The notes beneath the pieces were generated by a model that saw only the letters and a list, made by a program, of their open reading frames with translations, was not told where the DNA came from and made no database searches. 64,000 nt of DNA from Rosellinia necatrix (Eukaryota > Ascomycota > Sordariomycetes > Xylariales > Xylariaceae): positions 1,550,001 through 1,614,000 of the forward strand of contig JAGYVD010000001.1 of assembly GCA_021209875.1 (NCBI GenBank), in the 5' to 3' direction. Below, one piece after another: positions 35,124 through 46,146 of the stretch; position 1 is the first letter of the stretch, and each line of letters starts with the position of its first letter. The position numbers and the translations under genes are program-made.

Positions 35124-38100
35124 ATGGCTGCTAATTCGATGGCGGATAGCCTGGATTGGGGTAATCTGCTGGATGACAACAAGATTAACAACGGAGTAGA
35201 GGGTCGCCAGACAGAAAACAATGCGATGGAAAATAACCAGACGGAAACCGGACCTGTGCCGGAACATAACATGGCAGTAGCACCACAAGTGACAGAGGTC
35301 TTCGATCAAATGAGAGGGTTTCTCAAAAGCACCCATTGGTCGAAGCCCTATTACAGTTCCTTGGTCCATAATAATCCTCAGCTTCCCTACCACCTACTCG
35401 AGCACGTCAACTGTACCTACCTATCTACTCCCGGCAGGGCGCCAACCCTGCTCGCCCTAAAACAGCATGCGCAATCTTTAGCAGTACTGATCTCGCTGCT
35501 GGCTCCAGCCCAGTTTGGAGGCACGCTCGAGCCGCCGAATGAAGGGAGGGTAAATGGGGATGCGCCGTTTGCAGCCGAGCAGGCATTCGACTGGCTCAAT
35601 GATTTGAAATCGCACTATAGCACGGAGGATACGGCGCACAGGAAACCCTTGAATTCACTGGTCAACCTGGTCAAGAGTAATAGCGACACCGAAGGACCGA
35701 AATGGCATTGCCCTCTGGAGAAGGTGTCGATGGAGTTTCCCGAAAACCACCCCTTCCAGCAGTGCCGTCCATATGAGACTCATATGACCCTGCTAATGCA
35801 CGCAAACGAGATCTTGGAGCGCCTCGACCACGAGTATTCTGCCATGGGTGGTATTCTGGCCATCATCCCTCTCGATAGCGATAATGTAGACGAACAACAA
35901 GCGCTCACTCGAGCCAAGACGACCCTAGTTGGCCAGTGGATTCTATATACCCAGCAACTCGTGGTTCGCATGCACGAGCTCGAAATCATGTATGGAAATT
36001 CTCTAGATCTGCTTGCAAATGAGGCTATCGTCCCTATGCAGCACAACAGCATTCACGGTCCCGATGGTCGCTCCGGAAGAGAAATTGTTTTCCCGCAGGA
36101 TAGGTGGATCTTGGCGAATGCTGGCGAAGATGTTTTTACCTTCATTCATCAAATGCTCGATCGGGCAGAGGCCTACCAGGATGCCCAAGACGATGTATTC
36201 GCAAACCAAAATGTCCTGGGTGACGCGGCGTTCTCCAACAATGAAGAACTGAAATACCGCGGCATCGTGAAGGCAGATCTAAGCACCCGTTTCTATCGAC
36301 TGCGAGGTAGTGGTCATGGACCCCTTTTTGTCCTCCCTGCCTTCGGGGATCGCTCCAGCACGAAACACACAAGAGATATAGAGAAAAGGCCAACCGTGAT
36401 CACAATACCGCAGCCTACTACCAAGGAGTCCGTTAGCTCCTGGGAGTCAAATCATCAGCATATCGACCAGAAGATGTTGAAGCTTACACTGGAAAAGAAC
36501 AACCTTGAGGCTAAGGTCGCTCAACTCAACTCATCGGTGGAAATACGCGAGCGCGAAATCGAAAGACTACATCAAATCCAGAAAGAATATGATAATAAGA
36601 TTGACCAGGGGGATAAAGACCTTTCCAAAGAAATTGTGCACCTCCGAGAAAGAGCCCAATACTTTCAAAGGTTAATAGGTGACAGCGAACAGCGTGAAAG
36701 GGTTCTCAAACAAGAGATAGAAAACTTCAAACAAGCTAACATACGGGCCCAAGATGATGCGAAACCAGTGACTCACTTGGTTGAGCAGATCAACGACCAG
36801 CAGGCGCAGATCGAAGAGTTGCGGAAAGAGATCAAAGCACGCGACAGGAGAATAGACGATGTCGCACGAGATAATGACACACTACGTATTCTCAGTACCT
36901 CGTCGTCCAATAGATCATCCCCCGGCAACCCAGAGCAGGTGAAGCAGCTCCGAGCTCAGCTCACGAGCATACAGAAAGAGAGACAGATGCTGCGCCAGGA
37001 GGTCCACACCCTAAAGAAAGCCAAAGCAGTGAGGGGCAAGATCCTCAACTTCCCCGACGGTTTCAAGCTGGACTATGGAAGCACGTTCGAGGATACCAAT
37101 CTAGGAATCACAGCATGCTCCAGTACATTTTACAGGGGTCTATTAGCGGCGGAAAGAGAAAGGGATGAGAATCAACAGAAGACGGACGAGGCGACCCAAC
37201 GCACGCACGCGATCCAAGTAGAGCTAGACAAATGCAAGGCCGACTGTGAGCGATTGCAGAGGGAGAACCGTGAGTTGGAGGACAAGGGGCATACAACCAA
37301 ACCAGGCAAGGTCATCAACGTACCGTGGGTGATGGAGCGCACCAGTACCTTCCGAGATGACAACCAGGGGTTAATCGTGCTTACGACGGGCTGGTACGAC
37401 CACCTCGTCACCGTCGAAAAGTCAGCGGGCACCCACATCGAGAAGATCGCGGAGCTGCAGAAGAAAATCGATCACTTCAAAGCTCCGGTGAGCATTGATT
37501 TGCCGGGCTCCTACAAGGAGGCGATGGAGCAATCGGGGCAAGCCAGGTCATACCGGGACCCCAAGCGCAACATCGCGGTGCTGGCGCTCGACTACTTCGA
37601 CGAGCTGCACAAAGCGGACCAAGCGGCTCGCGGCATCCAGCAGCAGCTGGGCAGCGCGCACGCCAACGTCCGGGTCCTGGAGCAGCAGCTGGAGGAGGCC
37701 CGGACGCAGCTCAGCTCGGGCCAGGGGGGCGGCGGCGGCGGCGGCGAGGATCAAGTCCGGGGCCTACAAGGCCAGCTCGACGAGGTCCGGGGCCAGCTGG
37801 GCGTGTCCCTCGAGGCGCGGCGGCAGCTGGAGCAGCAAGTCGAGACGCTGGCGCGGGAGACGCCGGCCTCGGAGCTGAAGGCGCAGGTGATCGAGTTGCG
37901 GGAGGAGCTGAGCGAGCGCGCGCGGCACGGGAAGCGGAAGGAGGCCGAGATCGCCGAGCTGCAGGCGCGGTACGAGCCGCTGCGGCTCAACGAGAGCAAC
38001 CTGCGGGCCGAGGTGGCGTTGCTGCGGCAGCAGCTGAGCGACGTGCGGCTGAGCAGCACGGGAGACAGCGGCGGTGGCGGCGAGAGGGAGAAGAAGAAAA

Positions 38101-38360
38101 AGGAGGGGGTGGACGGCGGCGGCGGCGAGCTGCGGTCCGTCAGGGAGCAGCTCACGCTGTACAAGGGCGAGCTGGAGTCGCTGCAGACCGTCTGGGACGA
38201 CCTCCAGGCCCAGCACCTCGTGCTCCAGACCGAGCTCGAGGACGCCCGCCGCGCCGACGAGGCCGAGATCGCGAGCCTCCGCCAGGCGCTGGACGAGCGC
38301 ACCCGCGAGCTCGACGAGCTCCAGCAGACGGCCCTCGCCGTCATGGAAGCGGTGGAGTGA
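35124..38360 (+). CDS. Large coiled-coil protein with three copies of an unrecognised ~45-residue motif
   Basis: An intronless 1078-residue frame starting MAANSMADSLDWGNLLDD. Residues 1-440 look globular or helical and were not recognised. From about residue 445 long coiled coils begin (LKLTLEKNNLEAKVAQLNS, EIREREIERLHQIQKEYDN). Between coils sit three related blocks starting at residues ~638 (GKILNFPDGFKLDYGS, then NLGITACSSTFYRGLLAAE), ~728 (GKVINVPWVMERTSTF, then NQGLIVLTTGWYDHLVTVE) and ~787 (VSIDLPGSYKEAMEQSG, then NIAVLALDYFDELHKAD). Each reads G/x-K-hydrophobic-x-N/D-x-P, an acidic/polar turn, a beta-like LIVLxxxxYxxL strand-helix, then returns to coil. The last 300 residues are GC-rich, Gln/Glu/Arg-rich coil with two Gly-rich breaks. 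Possible roles are scaffold or cytoskeletal; no function is claimed. Confidence 0.8.
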   Translation: MAANSMADSLDWGNLLDDNKINNGVEGRQTENNAMENNQTETGPVPEHNMAVAPQVTEVFDQMRGFLKSTHWSKPYYSSLVHNNPQLPYHLLEHVNCTYLSTPGRAPTLLALKQHAQSLAVLISLLAPAQFGGTLEPPNEGRVNGDAPFAAEQAFDWLNDLKSHYSTEDTAHRKPLNSLVNLVKSNSDTEGPKWHCPLEKVSMEFPENHPFQQCRPYETHMTLLMHANEILERLDHEYSAMGGILAIIPLDSDNVDEQQALTRAKTTLVGQWILYTQQLVVRMHELEIMYGNSLDLLANEAIVPMQHNSIHGPDGRSGREIVFPQDRWILANAGEDVFTFIHQMLDRAEAYQDAQDDVFANQNVLGDAAFSNNEELKYRGIVKADLSTRFYRLRGSGHGPLFVLPAFGDRSSTKHTRDIEKRPTVITIPQPTTKESVSSWESNHQHIDQKMLKLTLEKNNLEAKVAQLNSSVEIREREIERLHQIQKEYDNKIDQGDKDLSKEIVHLRERAQYFQRLIGDSEQRERVLKQEIENFKQANIRAQDDAKPVTHLVEQINDQQAQIEELRKEIKARDRRIDDVARDNDTLRILSTSSSNRSSPGNPEQVKQLRAQLTSIQKERQMLRQEVHTLKKAKAVRGKILNFPDGFKLDYGSTFEDTNLGITACSSTFYRGLLAAERERDENQQKTDEATQRTHAIQVELDKCKADCERLQRENRELEDKGHTTKPGKVINVPWVMERTSTFRDDNQGLIVLTTGWYDHLVTVEKSAGTHIEKIAELQKKIDHFKAPVSIDLPGSYKEAMEQSGQARSYRDPKRNIAVLALDYFDELHKADQAARGIQQQLGSAHANVRVLEQQLEEARTQLSSGQGGGGGGGEDQVRGLQGQLDEVRGQLGVSLEARRQLEQQVETLARETPASELKAQVIELREELSERARHGKRKEAEIAELQARYEPLRLNESNLRAEVALLRQQLSDVRLSSTGDSGGGGEREKKKKEGVDGGGGELRSVREQLTLYKGELESLQTVWDDLQAQHLVLQTELEDARRADEAEIASLRQALDERTRELDELQQTALAVMEAVE

Positions 38361-39756
38361 GTTGGCGAGTGAGCGACGGGGAGGTCAAGGCGTTCGAGTT
38401 GCGGTTTGAAGTAGTAAGTAGAAGAAAGAAAGGGGGCCCCGAGGGACGTCAATGGTTTAGGTAAGCAACCCCGGATTGTTAGAAGTTGGTTGAGCTTGGG
38501 GGAAAACCTTGGGAAGCCGGTGCGTCTTACCATACTTCTGGTAACATGTACCGTAACTGTTCAACGGGTCGGGTGTATCTCGCCTTGCGGGTGCATCCTC
38601 CCCTATGATTAACATCGCGGGGTGGTTAGAGGAGAAAGGGAAGGAGACATTGTTAGGTAGAAAGGATTTCATTTGTTTCATCAACTTCGTCGTTATGTCT
38701 TGTTCCGTATCGTATCTAAAATATGGACTCCTTGCTATATTTAGGCGGTGAAACAATTACCGAGTGTGACTACTACTCCCTACACTACCAGGTAGTATGT
38801 AGGTAAAGCGGATATACCGTATGATTTTGAGTTTGCTTCGTTCTCTGTGCCACAATAGGTAGTTATAGGAAGCGGGTCGATCCCATCGTGAGCTCCAGTA
38901 TTTAAAGAGGCCATGTTCTGGCCTCTTTAAATACTTACCTAGTTAGGCGCTAGCGTGGAGATGCATGGGTGGGATGAACCATTGGTTCGATAAGGTTACC
39001 TGAATAGCGGAGCCAAGCATGGTTCCGTTGTCCCGACAACATAAAACACCCCGCAATAAACACCGTCACCCCAACCGCCCTCATGACGCGACCTGCTACA
39101 ACAAGAAGGCAGCCCGTGACAGTGCCGCCGAGCCGACTAGAAAGTGCCATTCGGCCAATGGACTGGGTACTGATTTAACCAATTCCGACACTAGGGATTG
39201 GCAGAGTTTGTTCAATCATTCAATCGTTTAGTCGCTTAATCGCTTAATCGTTCAATTCTACTCGCCTTCAACTCTCTGTTGACCTCTTGTCGCAGATCCG
39301 GTTCGAGTCCCCGGGTTCCAGTTTCAACTTCCCCGCAGAGCAAGCATTCCTTCACCTCGGTAAGATAGAACTAGGTATACCATTTACCACCATCCTCGAC
39401 CTTCATCGATCAACGCCTCTTAAAATCCTTGTTCGCTGTTGCGCCCCCACCTCTCGCCATCTGAGTCGTTGCTGGCAGCCATACACGTGTAGAGACAACT
39501 CTTCAACCATCTACTACGACCGATACATAGTCTGACACATAGACACCTGGCGCCGTGAGACAACCTATACTCTTCGTTCCCATCCTACATCCTACTTATC
39601 GCTTGTCGCTCTCCGAGAGTGCTTAACCCGCGCCGTGGCTCAACGAGGGAAAATGCTTCTGTCCGGGCTGAGGTGAAGCAATTGATTCTCCCTGGGATGC
39701 TATCACCATCGCCGCCGGCCGGCGATGTTGTCCGGCCATATTCGCCACGGCTACGA
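38361..39756. other. Intergenic region with a perfect hairpin
   Basis: Lies between two plus-strand genes, so it holds the coiled-coil gene 3' end and the kelch gene promoter and 5' UTR. The notable item is a perfect inverted repeat at 38897-38935. Short TCGCTTAATCG-type repeats occur near 39230-39255. Confidence 0.6.
38897..38935. repeat. Perfect 17-bp inverted repeat with 5-nt loop
   Basis: The arm AGTATTTAAAGAGGCCA at 38897-38913 is the exact reverse complement of 38919-38935, separated by TGTTC. It lies about 540 bp past the coiled-coil gene stop and 820 bp before the kelch gene start. Confidence 0.95.
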
Positions 39757-42700
39757 ATGACGGCGGCCGCCCGGACCTCGACGATCCTAGCCGCCTCGGC
39801 CTGGCTCGCCGCCACTGTCGCAGCACAAACACTCCCCTACATTCCAACGAGCATTTTCGTGCCTGCACCGAAGCCTGGGCAAACAAAAAAAGATGTCACC
39901 GAAGAGCTAGCTTACGTCTTCTCACCTCGAGACAATTCCGTCGACCTATTGGCCCTCGACATTTCTGCTACGCTAAAGGCCTCGTCCTTGTCACTCAAGA
40001 CTCTATCGTCAAGTTTGCCGTTTTTAGAGAGCAGCAGCACCGCCTTTGTACCATCGCTCGCCGACAATGGCTCACTACTCGTATACGCCGGGGACTGCTC
40101 AACCTCCAACGGATCTGGTCTTTGGTCGTTCGATCCCTCAAGCCCTAGTGCTAGTTCGACATTATGGACCCAGGAGGACATCAAACTGGCTGACGATGCT
40201 GACTGGATCCAGATGGGACCCGGTTTCTTGGGAGCTGGCTTCAGCTTCTCGACTGTCATAGAACCAAAAACCTCGCCAGCCAACACCTTCGTCTATGGTG
40301 GCATGTGTCCGCATAGCGGCTCGTATCCCACCAGTTCCCAGGCGGAGGCGGAATACTCCAACCAGATGGTCAAGATCTCCCCCTCAACAGCTGGCTCCAA
40401 GGGCTATACAGTGCAACCGGTAGAAAGTAGCGGTCCACCAATTCCGGAAGCTGGTTTTACATTCACCAGCCTATCCCCTTCGTTCTCGAACCGGTCAGGT
40501 ATTATTACACAGCAGATAGACTACGTCTTGCTCGGCGGACACACACAGTACGCCTTTATCAACATGAGCACGGTAGCGGTATGGAGTCTCCCGCAGGAGA
40601 GCTGGAGCTTCGTCTCGGACATTAGCATGGCGGGATCCGACCCTCCAAGCACCGAACTAGCAATACAGGAGACGATAGACAGCGTGGACAGCCGATCGGG
40701 CCACACAGCCGTTTTAAACGAGGATGGGACGGCCTTGGTTATCTTAGGGGGGTGGGTTGGCGACCTCACCCAAGCGGCATTCCCACAACTGGCTATTCTT
40801 CGTATCGGATCGGACTATGGAAACGACGGAGAATGGCAATGGTCTATCCCGAGCTCGCAACCTTCAGGCGACGGCATGTATGGACATGGTGCCGCGCTGC
40901 TTCCTGGAAATGTGATGATGGTGTATGGAGGCTACGCTATTTCCTCGGGAGGTGGCAACAACAAGCGGCAAGCCAGTAGTAGTGCGGCCTCCTTCCTCAA
41001 TCTCACCTCGATGGCATGGTCCAACAGCTATACCAATCCGTCCTACACCGCAGGATCCGCAGAGGGGGGTACGGCCGGCGGGAACGGGGATCAGAAGCAG
41101 AAACTTGGTCTTGGTTTGGGACTTGGCTTGGGGCTCGCGCTCTTCTTCTTTTTGGCGGTTATAGGGTTCTTCTTCTACCGTAAACGAAAATTCCACAGGC
41201 GGACAGTTCGCGACTCTACCATCCGCGCCCTGGCTCAAGATAATTCTCGCTTCCTCGGCCACGACGACTTAACGGCGGAATTAGACCGAGACAACAACTG
41301 GTATATGGGCGGCCCTGACCCATATGCGCGTGGCGACCGATCGCTTGGTTACCAGAGTCTGCAGACTGGCCGGGCCAGCATGGAAAACAGCCGCCACAAC
41401 TGGTTTGGGGACATCGGCCCGCCGCCGCCACAGATGACGCAGATCAACAGGAAGCCGATTGCGCCGCGTGCCGCCCGAGGACAGCACCAGCCGTCGCCGT
41501 CGTCGGGCGGCTACGAGCAAGTCGCGAATCCGCGGGGTCCCGGCGGGATGAACCCGATCTTCGAGGACGACGAGGACGACACCGGCGACATCGGCGAGGA
41601 AGCGATCAGCCCCGTGCGCGGCGACGGACGGCGCGACAGCGGCGCCTACTCGGACCCCTTCCTGACCCCGACGCGAGAGCGGCCGCTCTCCTTCCCGGCG
41701 ACGAGCCGCAGCATGCAGACCCCGAGCCCCGAGGAGCGGAAGCGCCTCTCCGTAACCGACCCGGAGGTGCAGGATTGGATGACCGACATAGACGCGGCCG
41801 ACGCGCTGCTCAGCGGGCGCATCGCCTCCCCACGCACGACCACGGCCGCCGCCGCCACCACGACGGGGCCGGGACGGATCTCGCCCTCGCGCCGCGGACT
41901 GAACGGTACAGCAGATGAGGACGGCTCGCGGACGGAGAGCAACATCTCGGAGTCGAACCGCAGCAACCTGAGTCGCTCGGGATCTCTGCTCCGGCAGCTC
42001 CGCCCCGGGTTCGGCGTCGCGGTCGCCGCGGCGCTCGCGGCGACCACGGAAGGCCGGGGCGGCAGCAGCAGCTCGAGCTCGGCGCCCAGCTACGACACGG
42101 CGCGCAGCAATTTCCCAGCACTGCAGGCCGAGGGCCCGAGCCTTCTCCTAGGCCGGGACAGGGAGCGCGATCGCGAGCGCGAGCGTGAGCGCGAAGACGG
42201 GCCGGAGGACGAGCCGCAAGAGCCCGGCAGCCCGAGCAAAAACAAGCCCCGGCGCAGCTGGCTCGGCAGCCTGCGCCGCGTGTTCTCCAACCCCAGCGCC
42301 GACTCGGTAGGGCCGCCGGGCGAGGCGGACGAGAACAGCCCGCTGCAGAGCGGCGTCATCGAGGCCAACGACTTCGAGGCACGTCTCGGGAGCCTCGGCG
42401 GGATCGGCGGGATCGCGGCCGACGGCCTGCTGCGCAGGAAGGGCGGTCGGGACGCCTGGGAGTCGGACGAGGCCGGTCCGAGCCAAGGCGCCGCGCGATA
42501 CGCGTCAGCACGTGGGGGAGGGGAAGGCGCCCGGCCCGACGACGAGGAGTGGGACATCGAGAAGGCGGTCGAGAGGCGGCTCGTGCAGGTCATGTTCACG
42601 GTGCCCAAGGAGCCGCTGAGAATAGTCAACGGCGAGCCGGACTTCGCGAGCGAGCGGGACGTCGCGATAGGGGACCCGGACAGAGAAGAGGAGCGCCAGG

Positions 42701-43312
42701 ACCCCGCTGAGCGCAGATGGGCGGCGACGGCGGCAGAAGAAGACCGGCCCGGCCGGGATCCGCTGGCAACGGGGGGTGGTCTGGGGGCTCTGCCGCGCGC
42801 CGCACTCACGCCCAGCCCCTCCGGCGACGAGGCCGGACGGCGGTCGGACGGGTCGCAGGAAGACGCCGAGAAGGAGGCGATACGGCGCGAGCTGGACGCA
42901 GAGTGGGAGCGCATCGAGGCGGAGGAAGCGGTCGTCCCGGAAGCCCCGCCGCGGACGCCCCGGCGGCCCCCGCTCCTCCTCCACCGCCCGCCGCCGCCGC
43001 CGCCGCTACCCACGCTGACGGACCGGGACCGGGACCGGGACGCGGACGCGGACCTGGCGTCGCTGCTGACGATCGAGGAGCAGATCGACCAGCTGGGCGC
43101 GGAGCTGCACCAGGCGCGCAGCGCGACGCAGACACCCATGTCGATCGCGTCGCACCACAGCGAGGGCGCCGTGCTGTCGGCCGAGGCGATCCGGTACGAG
43201 CGGCCGCCCACGGGCAGCACCTCGACGCTGCAGATCACGCCGTTCCTGACCCCGCCTGCTCTCCGCCTCGACACGGCGTCCCGCGGCGACCCTAGGCGAC
43301 ATCATCAACATC

Positions 43313-43346
<34 letters not shown>

Positions 43347-43368
43347 CCAACAACAACGACAACAACAA

Positions 43369-43402
<34 letters not shown>

Positions 43403-43719
43403 GACGAGACCGCCGTACCGACTTCCGAAGCGAAAGTAACCTGCGCGGCGACGAACTGCGACGGAGTACTGGTGGTGGCGCCGGTGGAGGCGGCGGGAGT
43501 ACTTCGCCCGTCCGCCGCGTCCGCGCCATGGTGCAGGAGTTCGAGAGCAAGAGCTCCCGCGAGGCCAGCCCCGCCGGCTCCCCCGCCTCCTCGCCGGCCA
43601 AGGGGCCCGCCTCCCCGTCGACGCCGTCCCTCGTCCGCCCCGCCCGCCTGCGCGGGGGTCGCAGGCCCGTCAGCGGCGGCGGCGACGACGACGGCGCCGC
43701 CGGTGGCGCTGCGCTGTGA
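39757..43719 (+). CDS. Single-pass membrane protein with kelch-like ectodomain and polyQ cytoplasmic tail
   Basis: Intronless. The start at 39757 (MTAAARTSTILAASAWLAATVAAQ) gives a clean signal peptide and 1320 residues; the frame is open 46 codons upstream but those would mask the signal. The ectodomain (about 24-449) looks like a kelch/galactose-oxidase beta-propeller, with recurring blades FVYGGMCPHSG, YVLLGGHTQYAF, LVILGGWVGDL and MMVYGGYAIS. A membrane helix follows at about 450-473 (LGLGLGLGLALFFFLAVIG), then a basic stop-transfer (YRKRKFHRR). The 850-residue tail is GC-rich, Ser/Arg/Glu-rich and disordered, with an ERDRERERE stretch and a Q/H-rich run near 1181-1215. Similar fungal kelch membrane proteins exist; a cell-wall or polarity role is plausible but inferred. 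Confidence 0.82.
43299..43402. repeat. CAA/CAG coding microsatellite (polyQ)
   Basis: A CAA block passes into CAG units with a few CAT, CAC and CGA codons, giving an interrupted glutamine tract near the C-terminus of the kelch membrane protein. Confidence 0.95.
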
Positions 43720-44176
43720 GGGAGGTGGACGGACGCATGCATGGGATCGATGAGTGGTTGGTCGGTTGGTTCTGATGAGGCTGGCTAGGCTGAGACGGCA
43801 CTGCCCGCGGAGCGAGGAGAGCCCGGCCCGGCCGGCCGGCGTTTTCTCGGCTATGGGACCGGATGGGCTGGGTGGCTGGCTAGGACGCTGTACTTCCCTC
43901 TCTACATTGCCTGCCTACCGCCCTCGCAGGAACACACATACATACACACACCTGCGCGCACACACATATAGGCAGGTATTAGTTTTTTACCCCTGAGAGA
44001 ATATGTCACCGGGGTACGGGGGAATAGCCCGTCTTTGCCCGGTTCCTGCTTTGTACATTGTTTTGTTCGCCCATCCACCCCTTGTTTGTATTGTCTGGGA
44101 TATATACAGGTTTGGAGGGTCTTGTGTTTTTTGTTTTGTTTTTTGTTTTTTTTTTCTCACGGCTACCTACGTATGA

Positions 44177-44198
44177 TATGTATGTATGTATGTATGTA
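44177..44198. repeat. (TATG)n microsatellite
   Basis: About five TATG units. Confidence 0.85.
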
Positions 44199-46074
44199 AA
44201 CGTCGTGGATTTTGTAACCGGCTTACCTGGTATCTTGACGTGCCATGGGTTATGTATGGTACGGTTTTGTTGCTTGCATGCGGTGGGTGGCTACGACGTA
44301 TACTGAGGCTAGATGAATTGAAGTATATAACATCCAAAAGAATCGCAAGGCTTGCTTGTGACGCTAACGCTGACGGTGGCCGTGATGCGTGATAAACCCC
44401 CCGTTTCCGAATTGATGTTTACTTATGTACACTATTGCTCCGCTTCTACAGCGGATTCTAGTAGCATCAATAAGTACTTGTAATTGAGAGGGGGCTTATT
44501 CCCATCTCATCTCGCCTCTTCTGCCACCCCGTCATCGCTCTCAAACACCTCAACGAAAGCTGCAGTGCAACGATATGAATCACAACCGGTCGGCATAACC
44601 CTCCTGTCCCCTTTAATTTCCCAACCGTCGATTTGCCGCAACCATCACAGCCAAGGTATGTCCTGCTCTCATACTGGAATCGTAACCCTGGTAGAGTTCT
44701 GTGCTTGTATACAAATCACATCATCACGGCCACGCACATCACCTTCATTTTGGCTATTCAATTCAGACCTACCTATGGGAGACATAGTCGAGCTCCTCCA
44801 GTCATTTCAGTTGGTTTATCTATCGGTTTGTTGAAGCCGGTGATGTATATTGGGGCTTGTGTGGCGTTTTGTATGGTATTTCGTTGGTCTCGCTTGGAAG
44901 CGCGGATAACTCGTGCTGAACAGGCCCATTCCTATCTTTCCGTTCCTATCCTTGAATCGACCTGCAGGGCTATTTAAGTCCCTGCAAACCCAGTCCAGCC
45001 AGTCTGGCCAACCAAGCATTAGGAAAGGCCAAAAACCGACATGAGGGGAAACCGCATCGTCGGAAGCCAAACCGCGAAACCCGTGAGACCGGTTCGCCAA
45101 GCCTTGCCAGAGGCGCTAGGACACTAGCCAGCCCAGATACACTAACACACTAACTGTGCTGGACTACCGCGAAATGGGGGTGGCTAGACTAGTCGTCGCG
45201 AAGTTGCTGTTCGAGATCGCTGCGCGAGCCAGGAACACGAGACTACGGCAGCGGATCGGCGCCAGCACCGCGAAACAAACCCTGTACCGAAGATCGTTAT
45301 TTCGGAGCGCCACCAACTATCGAGCGCCGCGCGCGACCGCCAACTAGTGCCATCGGCCGCGGCTTTGTCACGCCAATCGCCACCGCTTGCCGGAATCTCG
45401 AATCCTTTTTGCCTTCCGCCCTTGGCCACCACTGATGATGATAAGGATACGCAGTACCCCGTTGGCCGATAACTTTGGTTTCTGGTTGGCGAATGCTGAG
45501 ATCCTATTGTGTCAAAACATAGTTGCTTCCGACATCATACATGTTATAAAACCCCGAGCCCTGGGCGTCGCTAAATCAACGCCTCTGATCATCACATTCC
45601 CTCACGCGGAGGTGATAGATCTCTGACAGCCCAAAAGATTCGGCATTTATCACCGAGCGATTCAAGCCACAATTTTAGTGCGGATTTTCCGAGGGGTCAA
45701 ATTATGGGTTTGTTCCTCATTCGTGCAGTAGAAATTCAATGCTCTCCCCCTCCCCCCCTCCACCCGTGCGATATGGCTGATCAGCTTCACCCACGCGCCA
45801 TTGTGGCACATGTCATAAACGATACCACTGATAGCGTACCGCCGAGAATGTGATTGACAGGAATGCTGCCATGCATGGTATGTACTAATGTGGGGGTTAG
45901 TATGTCGTCTGAATGGAATTTTTGTTGCGAGCGGATGGGAAACACATTGGGTGGATGCAAAAATAGAGGAGATATTACGAGACCGTTTGTTCACTTTTCT
46001 AATTGTTCTCGGGCGGGCTCACTTTATACAATCGTCACTGGCATTCACTATTAGAAAATGAATAGTTGCATAAA

Positions 46075-46146
46075 CTGTAATGGAAAAACGGAACCGTTAA
46101 TCCACCTGCAATTATGTTGGTATATATACGCGTACTACTCTGTGAC
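46075..46146 (+). repeat. 66-bp dispersed element, diverged copy C
   Basis: Matches copies A and B in order through ACGGAAC, GTT, CCACCT, TTATGTTGGTATATAT, TACTC and GTGACA, with several substitutions and a small insertion; roughly four of five bases agree by eye. Same orientation as copy B. Confidence 0.65.

Noticed and set aside
39290..39315. GGTTCGAGTCC as a tRNA B box
   Set aside because: The flanking bases do not form a T-stem and no A box or acceptor stem lies at the right distance upstream.
42090..43274. Long minus-strand frame opposite the kelch protein tail
   Set aside because: Ser/Arg-rich shadow of the GC-rich coding strand; the plus frame continues from a signal peptide and ectodomain.
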